Assembly: GCA_949752735.1 (NCBI GenBank)
Contig: OX457037.1
Location: 70,711,829-70,775,828, forward strand
Origin: Lumbricus terrestris
Lineage: Eukaryota; Annelida; Clitellata; Crassiclitellata; Lumbricidae
Length of the DNA stretch: 64,000 nt
Direction of reading: 5' to 3'
Shown piece after piece: positions 1 to 10,072 of the stretch. Position 1 is the first letter of the stretch. Each line of letters starts with the position of its first letter. The notes under the pieces were generated by a model. It was not told the origin of the DNA. It did not search any database and saw nothing but the letters and a program-made list of their open reading frames with translations. The translations under genes and the position numbers were made by a program.

Positions 1-1589
1 ATTTTGCTGGTCAATACAAGGCTATATTCTGTATCAAATACATCAAACGCCATGAAAATCGATCTACAACTTTGAAAGTTGTAATGAAATTACAGGCGAC
101 TGCCGAATTGAATTGAAATGTAAACAATTAAAGGCGTCCAAAGCGCAGGGACCAGATGCTTCATCGTAGACAGGATATAGGATGTATTGGTGTATACATA
201 GCCTACTTCAAATAAACAAGGCTGTACAAGAAAAGAATGAGAATTAATATGTATAGGTTACCTATATTAGATGGAAACTTGTCTTATTACTGCGACCGAC
301 AGCAAAGGACTTCGGTGTAGGCTGCCTCAAAGAAATGCTTACCCATGCGCTTACAGAGAAGCTAGCCTAAATGGGATTAATAATACGATTCAACTGCGTA
401 TGATAAGAATCTGGACTTGGTCCGATAAATTATGCGATTTCCTTAGATTCTTAATTTAAATTAGATGGAAACTAGTCTTATTATTGCGACCGACAGCAAG
501 GACCTAGGTGTTACAGTAGGCTGCCTCAAAGAATTATTTCTTTGAGGCAGCCTACACCTAGTTCCTACACGCATGGGTAAACATTTAATGTTTACCCATG
601 CGCTTACAGAGAAGCTGGCCTAAATAGGATCAATCGTACGATTAAACTGCGTCCGATAAGAATCTGGACTTGGTCCGATAAATTATGCGATCCCCTTAGA
701 TTCTTATAAAGAATTTTAATTAGGACTGTATTTACCCAATTGGAGATTGTTCATAGGGCTAACTCAGGCTTAAGCCCTTGTCTTGTCTTGTCTATTCCTA
801 CCGCTTTCGGTAGGAATAGATTTCATTTGTGTTAAGCCAGCAAAGTCAGTAGGCCTACTAATCAAGCTTGTTGTAGGTCTATAATTATGATTAAAGATTG
901 TCAGTTGAGCATGCATGGTTGCCCAAATTGAGAAAGCGGTTGATATTTGCCCTCTTTAGGATAGGCTAGCAGCTATATCGGCGGTATCAAATTTCCTATC
1001 GATCAATATAGTAAGCTCATTCATCTAACAATGCCTGCAGCTTGCCCTGATCGCTATTTGAGCAGTTTAACAACGCAATTTCACTTTACGCTTTGTAAAA
1101 TAATTTTTATACAAATCCTTTCCGAAACAAGCGCAAACTAACGTTTTTGACTGAACGCAACCAGAAAAGGCGCAGCAAAAATGACCAAATAATTCCGTGA
1201 TTCGCTAGGTCACAAGGTCAAGATCGAAGGTCGGTCTCGTTGGCCAATAGGACTCTCAGAAAACGGGGTCGGAGGCGTGGTTTGAATAATTATTATGGTC
1301 GCTAAGATGACGCTTCTGATATTTGGCCAAAACTCGTGTCATTTAAACAGGTTTCACAGTTTTCCAGGACCATCCAGTAGCATATTGGAGGTATAATTTA
1401 TTAAGTGGTATACACGGCTACAGGAAATAGGCCGGTTGGCGTATGAAAACTCGGCCTATCATGGCGAATTTTAACCTTGAAAACATGCTCTGTGAGCCAT
1501 TGTTTCAAAGCAAATCTTGACACCACATGCATTAAAAGTCAGTTTTCTTTGACTAAATGTTTGAATTAAAAAGTTCTGATTGCAGATAT
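1..1589. other. Non-coding, repeat-derived left flank
   Basis: I see no supportable gene. The stretch holds a direct repeat (266-453 and 461-706), a 13-bp-arm hairpin at 791-820 (TCTATTCCTACCG with its complement around CTTT) and otherwise AT-rich, unrecognised sequence. The short open frame at 271-459 lies inside the repeat and has no protein-like features. Since an ABCA gene on the plus strand ends at 8586, this is probably intronic or intergenic sequence left of its last exons. Confidence 0.6.
266..706. repeat. Direct repeat pair, second copy expanded by two hairpins
   Basis: A segment of about 190 bp at 266-453 recurs at 461-706 with small differences. Both copies begin TTAGATGGAAACT and end CCTTAGATTCTTA. 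The second copy is longer by about 55 bp because it contains two perfect or near-perfect inverted repeats: AGGCTGCCTCAAAGAA and its complement around 516-560, and GCATGGGTAAACAT and its complement around 573-602. In the first copy the corresponding arms appear once only. This looks like local duplication with foldback growth, possibly a small unclassified MITE. Confidence 0.7.
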
Positions 1590-1602
1590 TGAAAGTAGAC
1601 AT

Positions 1603-1882
1603 GATGATGATGGTGCTCTGCCCGAAGGCAGGTTCATTGGCTTTACGCCTCTGGGGATGAGATGAGTGAGGTGGTTTCCCATTGCCTTCCCCACAGACAA
1701 TGATGGGTAAGCAACTTGCCCAAGGTCGCTCCGCAGGAGCATGCGCCCCTGCGTCCCACACGTGCTAGCCCGAGATATCTAAATCTCTGAATGTTAACTC
1801 CCAGCCCAGGACTTGAACCGCAGTCTGTTGCAACCAACAGACGATTGCAGCTCGCGCTTACCGGTGTAGCTAACTAGGCCAG
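1603..1882 (-). mobile_element. tRNA-derived SINE (family 2), full copy
   Basis: The head (right end, minus strand) reads GCCTAGTTAGCTACACCGG, and a perfect RNA polymerase III B box GGTTCAAGTCC lies near 1808-1818. The body ends in CTTCGGGCAGAGCACCATCATC with a short (CAT)n tail at 1603-1613. The same element occurs on the plus strand at 9133-9454 and, truncated, at 10858-10964. A target-site duplication TGAAAGTAGACAT is visible at 1590-1602 and 1883-1895. Pol III promoter, trinucleotide tail, TSD and recurrence are what a tRNA-derived SINE should show. Confidence 0.8.
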
Positions 1883-1911
1883 TGAAAGTAGACATATTTC
1901 TGAATAAATAA

Positions 1912-2034
1912 ATGCGAGAGGGGTCAAAAATATGGAAAATTGTTTTATGGTGTATATTTATTCAGAAAGTAGACATATTTCTGAATAAATATACACCATA
2001 AAACAATTTTCCATATTTTTGACCCCTCTCGCAT
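1912..2034. repeat. Perfect 54-bp inverted repeat (hairpin)
   Basis: Bases 1912-1965 are the exact reverse complement of 1981-2034, with a 15-base spacer. The arms start ATGCGAGAGGGGTC. The RNA or single-stranded DNA would fold into a 54-bp perfect stem. The spacer repeats the AAAGTAGACATATTT found just outside the left arm and in the TSD of the neighbouring SINE. It is either a very young foldback MITE or a palindromic duplication. Confidence 0.85.
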
Positions 2035-2389
2035 ATTTTGCCTTCTAACTCTCTTTCTAGATCCCGACAAACGACGGGAAAGGAACGCTTTCGTCGCATT
2101 TGCGGTCGGTTATAATTATGTTAAAATATAGGTCTATATAATTAGGCCTATATGTACTATGTTAGTTCGTATACATGTCCGAAACAATGTTAGTATGCAT
2201 TATTCATAATAATAGGCTCACTGTGTACCAATAAATTGTTTGCAGTCACTTCATCTTATCAAGCGCTTTCATTTTGTATCGTCGAACCGAACCAACAATA
2301 GCCTAAGACATGCCATTGCACAATGCACAGTCAACTTATTAGCTGAACATAAAACCCGATATAAAATTTTTAATCAGCTCATATATATA

Positions 2390-2597
2390 CAGGGTGGGTC
2401 AAAAAATACCCCTAGGTTTTTTGCCAATATTTTGACCAGAAGTAAGCTATAACTTGTGTTCTGTTTGAAATATTTTTATGATACCTGGCCTTCATGTGTA
2501 AATATGAATTGTCTTTAAGTCTGTAATATTTCATTTCAAAATTCTTACTTCTGACCAAGATATTGTCAAAAATCATAGGGGTCTTTGTGGCCCACCG
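2390..2597. mobile_element. Mariner-like MITE, CAGGGTGGG termini
   Basis: It starts TA-CAGGGTGGGTCAAAAAA and ends GGCCCACC(..)G-TA, so it is flanked by TA as in Tc1/mariner-type insertions. The interior (GAAATATTTTTATGA, AATTGTCTTTAAG, ATTCTTACTTCTGACCAAG) recurs in the elements at 43492-44470, 9020-9540 and 26055-26142. It has no coding capacity at about 208 bp, so it must be mobilised in trans. Two bases of the right terminus (CT of CCCACCCTG) are missing. Confidence 0.75.
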
Positions 2598-4085
2598 TAT
2601 ATATTCAGGGCCAGATAAAGGCATGTTCGACATGTTCGGCCGTAACAGGGGCCCACGCTTGGGGGGAACCCACACATACAATATGAATTTTTCATCATAG
2701 ATAATTAACCTATAATAGAAAAATTGAGTTTAAAATATCTGACAAAATGTGAAATTATTTTGAAAGTACAGATTTTAACATCATGCAACTTGTGAATTTT
2801 CGTGTTGAAGGCCCTTATTGCAGTTTTCATGGCAAGCAGATTGATCTTAAAATCAGTCATATATCATAATGACAAATGTTATGATAGTATGAGCTAAGCT
2901 CATACGTTTTATTGCTTATGTAAACACTGAAAATTTTGGAAGGGGGCGTATATTTTTTGAAGATCTTTGGCCAAAAAATCTGATGACTTTTTTAGTCAAT
3001 TGGTCGAAATATCTGGAAAATATACCAATTTTTCCTGCCAACATATTAACTGATGACCTTTTTTATGCATCTGATCATAATTTCTTGGGAATATAGCATT
3101 TTCTTCCAAACCCATCGGTCAAATAGTTTATGACCTCTTAGTCGTATGTTACCTTTATCTTTGTTATCCCGCTGCATTGATTTAAGAATGTTGGAATCAA
3201 ATGGGGGCCACGTCCCTTGCATTTTGGGGTGATAGCCGGACTGGCCCTCCTGGATCCTCTCCCTGATTGTCTGTGCAGTTTAATTACACGATATAGCTAT
3301 AAGTACCTAGTATAAGACAGATAATTACCAGTGGCATTCGCCATTTTCAGTGGCTTTACATAAGAACTTAATTAATTCATGAGGCTGAAGAGTAAGACCT
3401 ACGTGACATATGCTATCCTGACGTAATTAGACGTCGCTTAGCAAAAACTAGGCTGACAAGAAACCAGTTTTAAAAAAGATAGCGTCATTGAAAAGAGCCG
3501 TTTGGACAGTTGGGAGCAAAGGCCAATAGAAAAGGCATTCGAGTTGTGGATACCGGATCGGATGGTTGTTTGTGAATAGATTCATGCCGTGTAGATCGAA
3601 TCATGAGGACTTCCGTGTTTGAGTTGCCAGAGTCGTCAAGTACAGTCGGGTATTTATACCCGTTTCGGAGAAGTACGTCGGACTGTGGAAGCCGAGTAGG
3701 AACACTAGAAAGAACTAGTTTAAGGTCGTCGCGTTATCAGTTTGAGAGTTGTAGCGATCAAGTGAGCTGCGGACTCTCACGGTATAGACAGTAGAATTTG
3801 AAACATGAGATTACTCGTCTTCACTGAGGTTTTGATGTACCTGGAAACTACACATCGTTGAGTACGGTTATACATTCCTATGCAGCAGTCGAAAATAAGA
3901 CAGGTTTCATCGAGTTAAATTGATGCTGGGTATCCCTGTATTCGAACTGTAGTTTACGGCAAGTTTATTCTGTGATTTCCGACTTGACAACCGTCGAGTC
4001 AACGCCTAGGACTTCGTACATTCGATGGTAGTGAGGTAGCGTCTACTGGAGCGTATCTTCGCCCTGCGGGTGAATGCCATCCTGT
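2598..4085. other. Non-coding region
   Basis: I recognise no gene here. The part at 2940-3110 has repeated GATGACTTTTTTAGTC-type words that also occur near 7930-8020 (inside the ABCA intron element) and 53290-53440, so it is probably another degraded MITE. The 3603-3794 open frame has no recognisable motif. Confidence 0.5.
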
Positions 4086-5045
4086 CAGTGCCGGCGCTAG
4101 CACCCCCCGTACCCCCGGCTGGGGAGCCCGAGTTTGAAAGGGGCCCCAAATTTAGCTGGTCATTATGCCTATTTGTGACTGTACAGATCCGGTCTGGTGC
4201 ATGCCTCAACTAACCATATGGCACTGCCATAGCAGACCTAATGCAAATATCACACTGATTTTGGACGTAAGTATAAAGCCATTTAAACTAACTCAGGCAA
4301 TTTCGTCCACTTTCCCAAACACAACGTGAATAAATTGTAACTTATTCTAATTGCTATTTGGATGAGGCATCAAAATAAAACCTGCGTGAGGCCCAAACAT
4401 TAAAGCATGTGTAGGGTCCCAGATGTCCTTGGTATGTGTCTGATCTCACGTTTGCAAGGGGCCTCAAATGTAACTTGTAATTATACCCTTCATGACTGTT
4501 CATTCCTGAAACCACGCACCGAACTATGTTTTAACGCAAAGCATACAAAATAATATTACGCAAACCAATAGAGCATTGTCCTTCAACCAAAGAGGAGAAT
4601 TTGGGGTGTGTGGACAGGGGCACGGCCCCACAATTTGCGGTTGGGACGGAATCCTTGTTTCCCCAATATTTCAGAAATATTTAATAAGTATCATCCACTG
4701 CCCATCAATAATGATCAATTTTGTTAAGATGACAGCCTATAAATGCTACCATTGCAGTTGGGAAATCGGACAAATTTAAACAATGAAGAGGGGAAACTCT
4801 GAAGTCCTAAACCACGACTAACAGCATTGAAAAATGGGCAATTTTTGTAAAGATGAAAGCTTAAAATTCTGCCATTACAGCATGGAAATTTAAAAAAATA
4901 ACAATTGGGATGGGACATTTATTGAAGTCTTACACCATGTCTTTCAGCACTTATATTATGAGATGTTTTACTGAGATGACAGATCAAGGTATGGGGGCCT
5001 CAAGTTTTTTCTTGGGGAGCCTCATGTGCCTTAGCGCCGGCACTG
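4086..5045. mobile_element. Non-autonomous hAT-like transposon
   Basis: Terminal inverted repeats read CAGTGCCGGCGCTAGC on the left and its near complement (..TTAGCGCCGGCACTG) on the right. The flanks are CATCCTGT (4078-4085) and CATCCAGT (5046-5053), an 8-bp TSD with one mismatch, as expected for the hAT superfamily. The interior has repeated TTGTTAAGATGACAGC... units followed by CTACCATTGCAG. Related units occur at 10073-11428 and, as a tandem array on the other strand, at 49228-49642. No transposase frame is visible. Confidence 0.75.
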
Positions 5046-5800
5046 CATCCAGTATATCCAACTTCCGCGTCTGATTGCTCCGAGGTAGCAGATCCGAAAA
5101 CATTCCTTGAGTGACAAATCAAGGGAGAACAAACTAGCCAAGTCGAGATGTCCATTCCAGGGTTATTCGAATTCTGGAGAACAGACCAGTCACGCAAACA
5201 AGAAAGAGAAGTGTCTGAAGGAGCAGATAAAACCTCTAAATGATAGCCTACATTTTAATCTTGGATTGCCACTGTAGGTAATATAGGATTGGCGAATTTT
5301 TATATAATCTAAGTTGACTTTGTTCTAATATTATTCACAAAAATCCGCAAGTTGGTTTTTGTCTTGATGTTTGCAGGAATGCAGTAAAAAACCTGATGTA
5401 ATGTAATTCAAGTTTCCGATATGCACTGTTGTTAATAGAAAAGTATTATGCTGTCAGTACAGGCTATCGTAGGACGTCATATTTCTGCCGGATAGGCACT
5501 ACAAAGAGTGATCCGTGGGAGTACGCCTAAGCCATGTATGTAAATATATTGTATGTATGCAATGCATGCATAAAGTATGCAACTATGCATCTAGCCTATT
5601 ATATGCATGCAAGAAGGCATGTATAATTTGTAGGCATGTGCATGTGCTTACGCATGTATGTATGATTGCATATATGGATACTTGATCGTTTCCTTCTATT
5701 AAAGAAAACGATTTTTACTGTAATGAGCCTGTTTATTTAAAGGCTACTAATGTTTGCGCTTAACTGAATTTATAAACATCCGTTGCATGTTGCATTTAAG
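5046..5800. other. Probable intron upstream of the ABCA 3' exons
   Basis: No coding signal. A GCATGCATGTATGTAT-rich stretch occupies about 5530-5680. The region ends in an AG (5799-5800) immediately before the first recognisable ABCA exon. Confidence 0.5.
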
Positions 5801-6497
5801 GCAACTGTGGCGATGAATGCATAGTTGACAACTACCTTTCGTGGACATCGCCTGGAGTTGGACGCCCTTTGGTCTTCATGGTCCTTCAAGGCATTGTTTT
5901 CTTCGTCATTCTCTACATCATCGAAACCGATATCGTCGCACGTCTACGTAAGGTGATGACATTGAACCGAGTGAGTCAAGACATGATCACTGAGATGAAT
6001 GCTGACGAAAGTGGAAAGACTAGTAAGGACTCGGATGTAAGCAATGAGCGACAACGCATCCATTCGACTCCTATACAAGAACTCATCAAGACGGACTCAG
6101 TCGTCCTAAAAGATCTGACAAAGCTCTATGGAAACTTTGTGGCCGTTGACCAGTTGAGTATCGGAGTCTCTCCGAAGGAATGCTTCGGTCTCCTGGGAGT
6201 CAACGGAGCAGGAAAGACGACCGTCTTCAAGATGCTGACTGGAGAAATCCGACCATGTTTCGGAATCGCCTATGTTGCTGGGAAAAGCGTTGAAGATGAC
6301 CTTGCAGAGGTGCGTCAGAAGATCGGTTACTGTCCGCAGTTTGACTCCATCATCGACCAACTGACTGTTCGCGAGACGCTCTGGATGTACGCATGCGCAC
6401 ACGGAATTCCGTCTGCCTTATCAAAGCAGGTCATCGACCGACTCATTGAACATCTGACGCTCAAGCCATACACAGACAAACTAGCGGGAAAACTCAG
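5801..6497 (+). CDS. ABCA transporter exon: last TMD2 helix and first half of NBD2
   Basis: Part of an ABC subfamily A (lipid/sterol-type full transporter) gene whose 5' part lies left of the window. The frame starts after AG at 5799-5800 with two bases of a split codon and reads through NYLSWTSPGVGRP, a hydrophobic helix (LVFMVLQGIVFFVILYII), a charged linker, then NBD2: LTKLYGNFVAVDQ, Walker A GVNGAGKTT, and the Q-loop YCPQFDSI. It ends at AG|GT (6497/6498), which splits the serine of the LSGG signature. Phases match the next exon exactly. The family assignment is firm; the orthology group is not resolved. The frame is intact, so the piece may be functional. Confidence 0.9.
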
Positions 6498-6950
6498 GTG
6501 AATCCATATGTACTGTATGCAGTTTCAAATGTAAGGTTGGCTGTAAACGTTGCAAATATACAGATACATAAATTCCTGCGATCTCAGGAAGCGTGGCTTG
6601 ACTGACACGACGTATTGCAATTTAACTGTTTGAATATTATGCTATCTATAACTGCACCGATTGTTAAAGCTGAAGGCACAGATCTCGATTCGCACACGGT
6701 TTATGACAGACAGACTTATACTTACTTTTTGTGTCCTAAATTCGTTTCCTTTTGCTACTTGCTTTTGCCAAGTAATGTAAACAATGTAAATCTTCGAGAA
6801 TTTCTCAGCGCCCATAAAACCCCGTCAGGGACCATCTTATTAACCGTCACCATGCGTTGCCCTAAGTTACCTTACCCGGACGCAATCATAATAAATTTGA
6901 GCTTCGCATTGAATACACTTGCCCTGTATAATGTACTATGTTGTTGTTAG
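6498..6950 (+). other. ABCA intron
   Basis: A GT (6498) to AG (6949-6950) intron of 453 bases between the Walker A exon and the signature-motif exon. The open frame at 6615-6950 is intronic and shows no protein features. No mobile element is recognised in it. Confidence 0.8.
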
Positions 6951-7121
6951 CGGTGGCAACAAGCGTAAGTTGTGTGTGGCCGTTGCGTTGATGGGAAATC
7001 CGACGGTCGTCTTCCTCGATGAATCGACAACTGGCGTCGATCCAGAAGCCAGAAGACACGTCTGGAATACTCTGGCCGCAGCAAGAAACACCGGAGCCAC
7101 CATCATACTCACGTCACACAG
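6951..7121 (+). CDS. ABCA transporter exon: signature and Walker B of NBD2
   Basis: The first base completes the serine codon from the previous exon, giving the ABC signature LSGGNKRK. It is followed by the Walker B region [17 protein letters not shown] and the strand before the switch histidine (ATIILTSH). Most ABCA proteins have DEP after Walker B; here it is DES, a mild variant that keeps the catalytic glutamate. The exon ends in AG at 7121 followed by a GTAGAC donor. It has 171 bases and an intact frame. Together with its neighbours this is a complete ATPase domain. Confidence 0.9.
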
Positions 7122-8159
7122 GTAGACCTGCATTCACGCTTTATCGTCCTGCCAATTATATTCAGGACCTCCAAATCTATATCTAGAAAGGAGAATGTGT
7201 CGAAAGGACTGGCGGACGGACGGGCCGGCGGACTGTTTGTCCAGAACGCACACCCTGAGTTTCGCAGCTATTGAAACAAAACCTTGCAAAAAAACAGAGG
7301 GCCAACAGGACCATCCAGTGGTGCTATTTGCAGCTCACAATTCAATCTAAAAACCCGAAATATAGACATTTTTTAATTCGATGCGGAATTTAACTCTGCA
7401 GAATTAAGACGCCATTTCAATTATCGTGCGCCATTTTCTCCTCTTCACCGCACATATTGACGTAATTTTTCGCCTGAGGCGTGGTTAAGCATGCAATTCC
7501 TATCTCGGAAATTATGTATGCATGCATGCATATTTTTCAGATACAAAGGTAATCAGTTCCTCCAACCTTTTGGTCTGGGTTTAAATATCCTCTCACTATT
7601 GTGTCCCGTCTGAATAATTCCATCACAATAACTAAAACGAGGGCTATTGGCAATTGTGAGTCTACGATCATACATGCAAGCATGAATGTACACGTAAATA
7701 CATTAATATATACGCACACAGCCCTAATACAGTATGACATACATGTAGACATAGGCGTAGGAGGCAGAGGTCCAGGGGGCAAATGCCCCCCAAATTTCGG
7801 GAACAAGTGTTTTTCGGGCAAAACAGGCTTGGGCGGACGAACCTGTTTTTTCGGGCAAACAGGCATGGGAGGATTTTTCGGGCACACAGGGGTAAAACAG
7901 CTATATTTTCTGAAGATTTGTACAAAATGACTAAAAAGTCATCTGATTTTTTGCGGTGGGAAATTGAAATGAATGACTAAAAAAGGTCATCAGAAAATTT
8001 GATCGATGAAAAAAGTCAGTATACTTTTCGGGTAAAAGTACAAATCTTTGCCCCCCCGGGCCCCCTCCCACTGCCGAAATGTCCCCTACGCCTATGGACA
8101 TTTATTTAGATCGGAATAAGCACGTCATTGTAATAACATGATGTCTCTTGTTTTGCAAG
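7122..8159 (+). other. ABCA intron containing a MITE
   Basis: A GT...AG intron of 1038 bases. It contains an inverted-repeat element at 7751-8095. The glycine- and proline-rich frames at 7537-7930 come from the G/C-rich arms of that element and are not genes. Confidence 0.75.
7751..8095. mobile_element. MITE-like element with ATAGGCGTAGG inverted termini
   Basis: The left end reads ATAGGCGTAGG and the right end CCTACGCCTAT. Inside are G-rich then C-rich arms (AGGGGGCAAATGCCCCCC on the left, CCCCGGGCCCCC on the right) and repeated GACTAAAAAAGTCATC units. I see no convincing TSD. The shared GACTAAAAA/GTCATC words link it to repeats near 2960-3110 and 53290-53440. Confidence 0.55.
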
Positions 8160-8586
8160 CATGGAAGAATGCGAAGCCATTTGTACTCGGATGGGAATCC
8201 TAGTCAACGGTCGCTTCCTCTGCCTCGGGAGCCTCCAGCATCTCAGGGATAAGTTCAGTGATGGGTATACACTCGTCATCAAACTCCAGCGCTCAGCTGA
8301 CACCGATAAACCCGAGGAACTACAGGAACGGATTGAGAAACTGAAGACTTTCATCAGCCAATCGTTTATAAACAGCGTCCTTAAGGACGAACACGAGAAC
8401 CTTCTTAACTACCAAATCAATACGCGGAGTTTCAAGTGGTCTGAAATTTTCGGGATTATGGAGAAGGCGAAAGTGAAGTACGAGATCGAGGACTATTCGG
8501 TGGGACAGACGACTCTCGAGCAGCTGTTCATTGCATTTGCACGTCTACAACGAGGGTCGCAAGAAATTATAAGGAAGAAGAGATGA
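8160..8586 (+). CDS. ABCA transporter last exon: H-loop, C-terminal domain and stop
   Basis: It starts after TTTTGCAAG (AG at 8158-8159) with one base that completes a serine, giving TSHSMEECEAICTRMGIL: the switch (H-loop) histidine and the strand that normally follows it in ABCA NBD2. Then come GRFLCLGSLQHLRDKF, a 140-residue regulatory tail, and near the end QTTLEQLFIAFAR, which matches the conserved C-terminal VFVNFA-type motif of ABCA proteins. The stop TGA is at 8584-8586. The basic tail QEIIRKKR is short, as in ABCA3-like members. The three plus-strand exons give about 430 residues. Confidence 0.9.
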
Positions 8587-8942
8587 CTTAGACTTTGCTA
8601 AGAAGACATCCAGTCAAATTCTATCATTTTCAACGACGACATCTACTGAACTAGTTTTTTTACATTTTGATACAACATGAACATAAGAAGATAAAAGCAA
8701 CTACTATGCCGTTGATAAAACATAAGATCATATATAATTTACAAATTGATTTATTACATGTAAATTACCTCATGAATTCTTTGACGTGTTGCTAAGACAC
8801 ACCATGGCGACGTTGTTATGTCCTGTCACTCTTTACATCTTGTGCGAGGAACTGATCTTCACAGACAGTCTTTTATTGTTTTTAGTGGACCTGCGTTTTT
8901 CTTGACGGTGTTTAATGCATAAAACAATGGTGCACCAAAGTC
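8587..8942. other. 3' flank / likely 3'UTR of the ABCA gene
   Basis: AT-rich sequence after the ABCA stop. I see no canonical AATAAA in the first 350 bases that I would assert; ATAAAACA at about 8917 is only suggestive. No other gene. Confidence 0.4.
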
Positions 8943-9019
8943 CAGTGGCGCAGCCAGGAATTTATGATGGGGGAGTTTTATGGCCGGATGCCCTTCCTGA
9001 CACCAACCCAACAGTGTTT

Positions 9020-9400
9020 TTTTAACCGTCAAAAAACGGTGAGGGCCTCTCTAAAAGTGATACAACTTTTGTTCTGTTTGAAATATTTTGATGAAATCTG
9101 ACCATCATGTGTATGTATATGAATTGTCTACTGCCCTAGTTAGCTACTCCGGTAAACGAGAGCGGAATTCGTCTGTTGGTTGCAACGGACTGCGGTTCAA
9201 GCCCCGGGCTGGGAGTTGACATTCAGAGATTTAGATATCTCGGGCTAGCACGTGTGGGACGCAGGGAAGCAAGCTCCTGCGGAGCGCCCTTGGGCAAGTT
9301 GCTTACCCATCATTGTCTGTGGGGAAGGCAACGGGATACCACCTCACTCATCTCATTCCCAAGGGCGTAAAGCCAATGAACCTGCCTTCGGGCAGAGAAC

Positions 9401-9454
<54 letters not shown>

Positions 9455-9540
9455 AAGCCAGCATAATTTCATTTAGAAATTCTTACTGTTGGTCAAGATA
9501 TTTACAAAAAACCTAGAGGGTCTTTTTTGGGCCCACCCTG
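9020..9540. mobile_element. Right half of a mariner-like MITE, split by a SINE
   Basis: The outer parts (9020-9132 and 9455-9540) correspond to the right half of the larger element at 43492-44470: CGTCAAAAAACGGTGAG, TGAAATATTTTGATGAAATC, AATTGTCT, then AAATTCTTACT...GGGCCCACCCTG followed by TA. Between them sits the SINE at 9133-9454. The sequence just before it (8944, CAGTGGCGCAGCCAGG) looks like the left end of a hAT-type element cut off here. Confidence 0.65.
9133..9454 (+). mobile_element. tRNA-derived SINE (family 2) with (CAT)n tail
   Basis: Plus-strand copy of the element at 1603-1882. The head is CTAGTTAGCTACTCCGG, the B box GGTTCAAGCCC at about 9193-9203, the body contains the shared CGGGCTAGCACGTGTGGGAC, and the element ends CTTCGGGCAGAGAAC followed by a perfect (CAT)n tract at 9401-9454. 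It is inserted in the mariner-like MITE, so it is the younger of the two. Confidence 0.8.
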
Positions 9541-10072
9541 TACATTGAAGGCGAACAGTGGCAGGGATATTCTCCACATGGGTGGTTATCCGTAGATAAG
9601 ATCTTATTGCTACACCTAAGACACGCATAGATTCCCTTCGGGTCACCTCAGGGATAATGGGCGGTATAATCGTATGTCTCTACTTCTTCCCGAAAAAAGT
9701 AAAACTGACGTCATAACTTTTAAAGCACGTGGTTCCTATGAGGCTAATCCCATTCAGATATCACGATTATTATAAGATTATTATTAGGCTACATAAATTT
9801 CTTACGCGCGCAAGGTCACACCGAAACGGCGTCAGATATAAAATATCTAATCTACTACTAAATATTAAACACAAAGCTTGTCCTTCCTGGTGTATAGGCC
9901 TATGTATGTTGTCCCAAGAAAGGCTCCGAAAAGGCTCTCTTTCGCGCGGCGAAACAATTTTTTATCTTCTCGTGCGAATTTGTAGGTCAGCGCAACTTTT
10001 TCAGTTCTCAATTCACTTTTTAACCCGAGATACGAACATTTTAAATTTCGATACGGTAGCTAGCGCCTACAG
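9541..10072. other. Non-coding region
   Basis: No gene recognised. The open frame at 9729-10094 runs into the hAT terminus and shows no domain. The last eight bases (GCCTACAG, 10065-10072) are the TSD of the following element. Confidence 0.5.

Noticed and set aside
5869..6501. Stand-alone ABC ATPase starting at an internal codon near 5869 and ending at 6501
   Set aside because: The frame is open upstream to an acceptor at 5800, and the terminal codons beyond 6497 are intron sequence. The next exon restores LSGGNKRK in phase, so this is an exon, not a gene.
7537..7930. Glycine- and proline-rich ORFs on both strands
   Set aside because: Encoded by the G-rich and C-rich arms of the MITE in the ABCA intron; no conserved domain.
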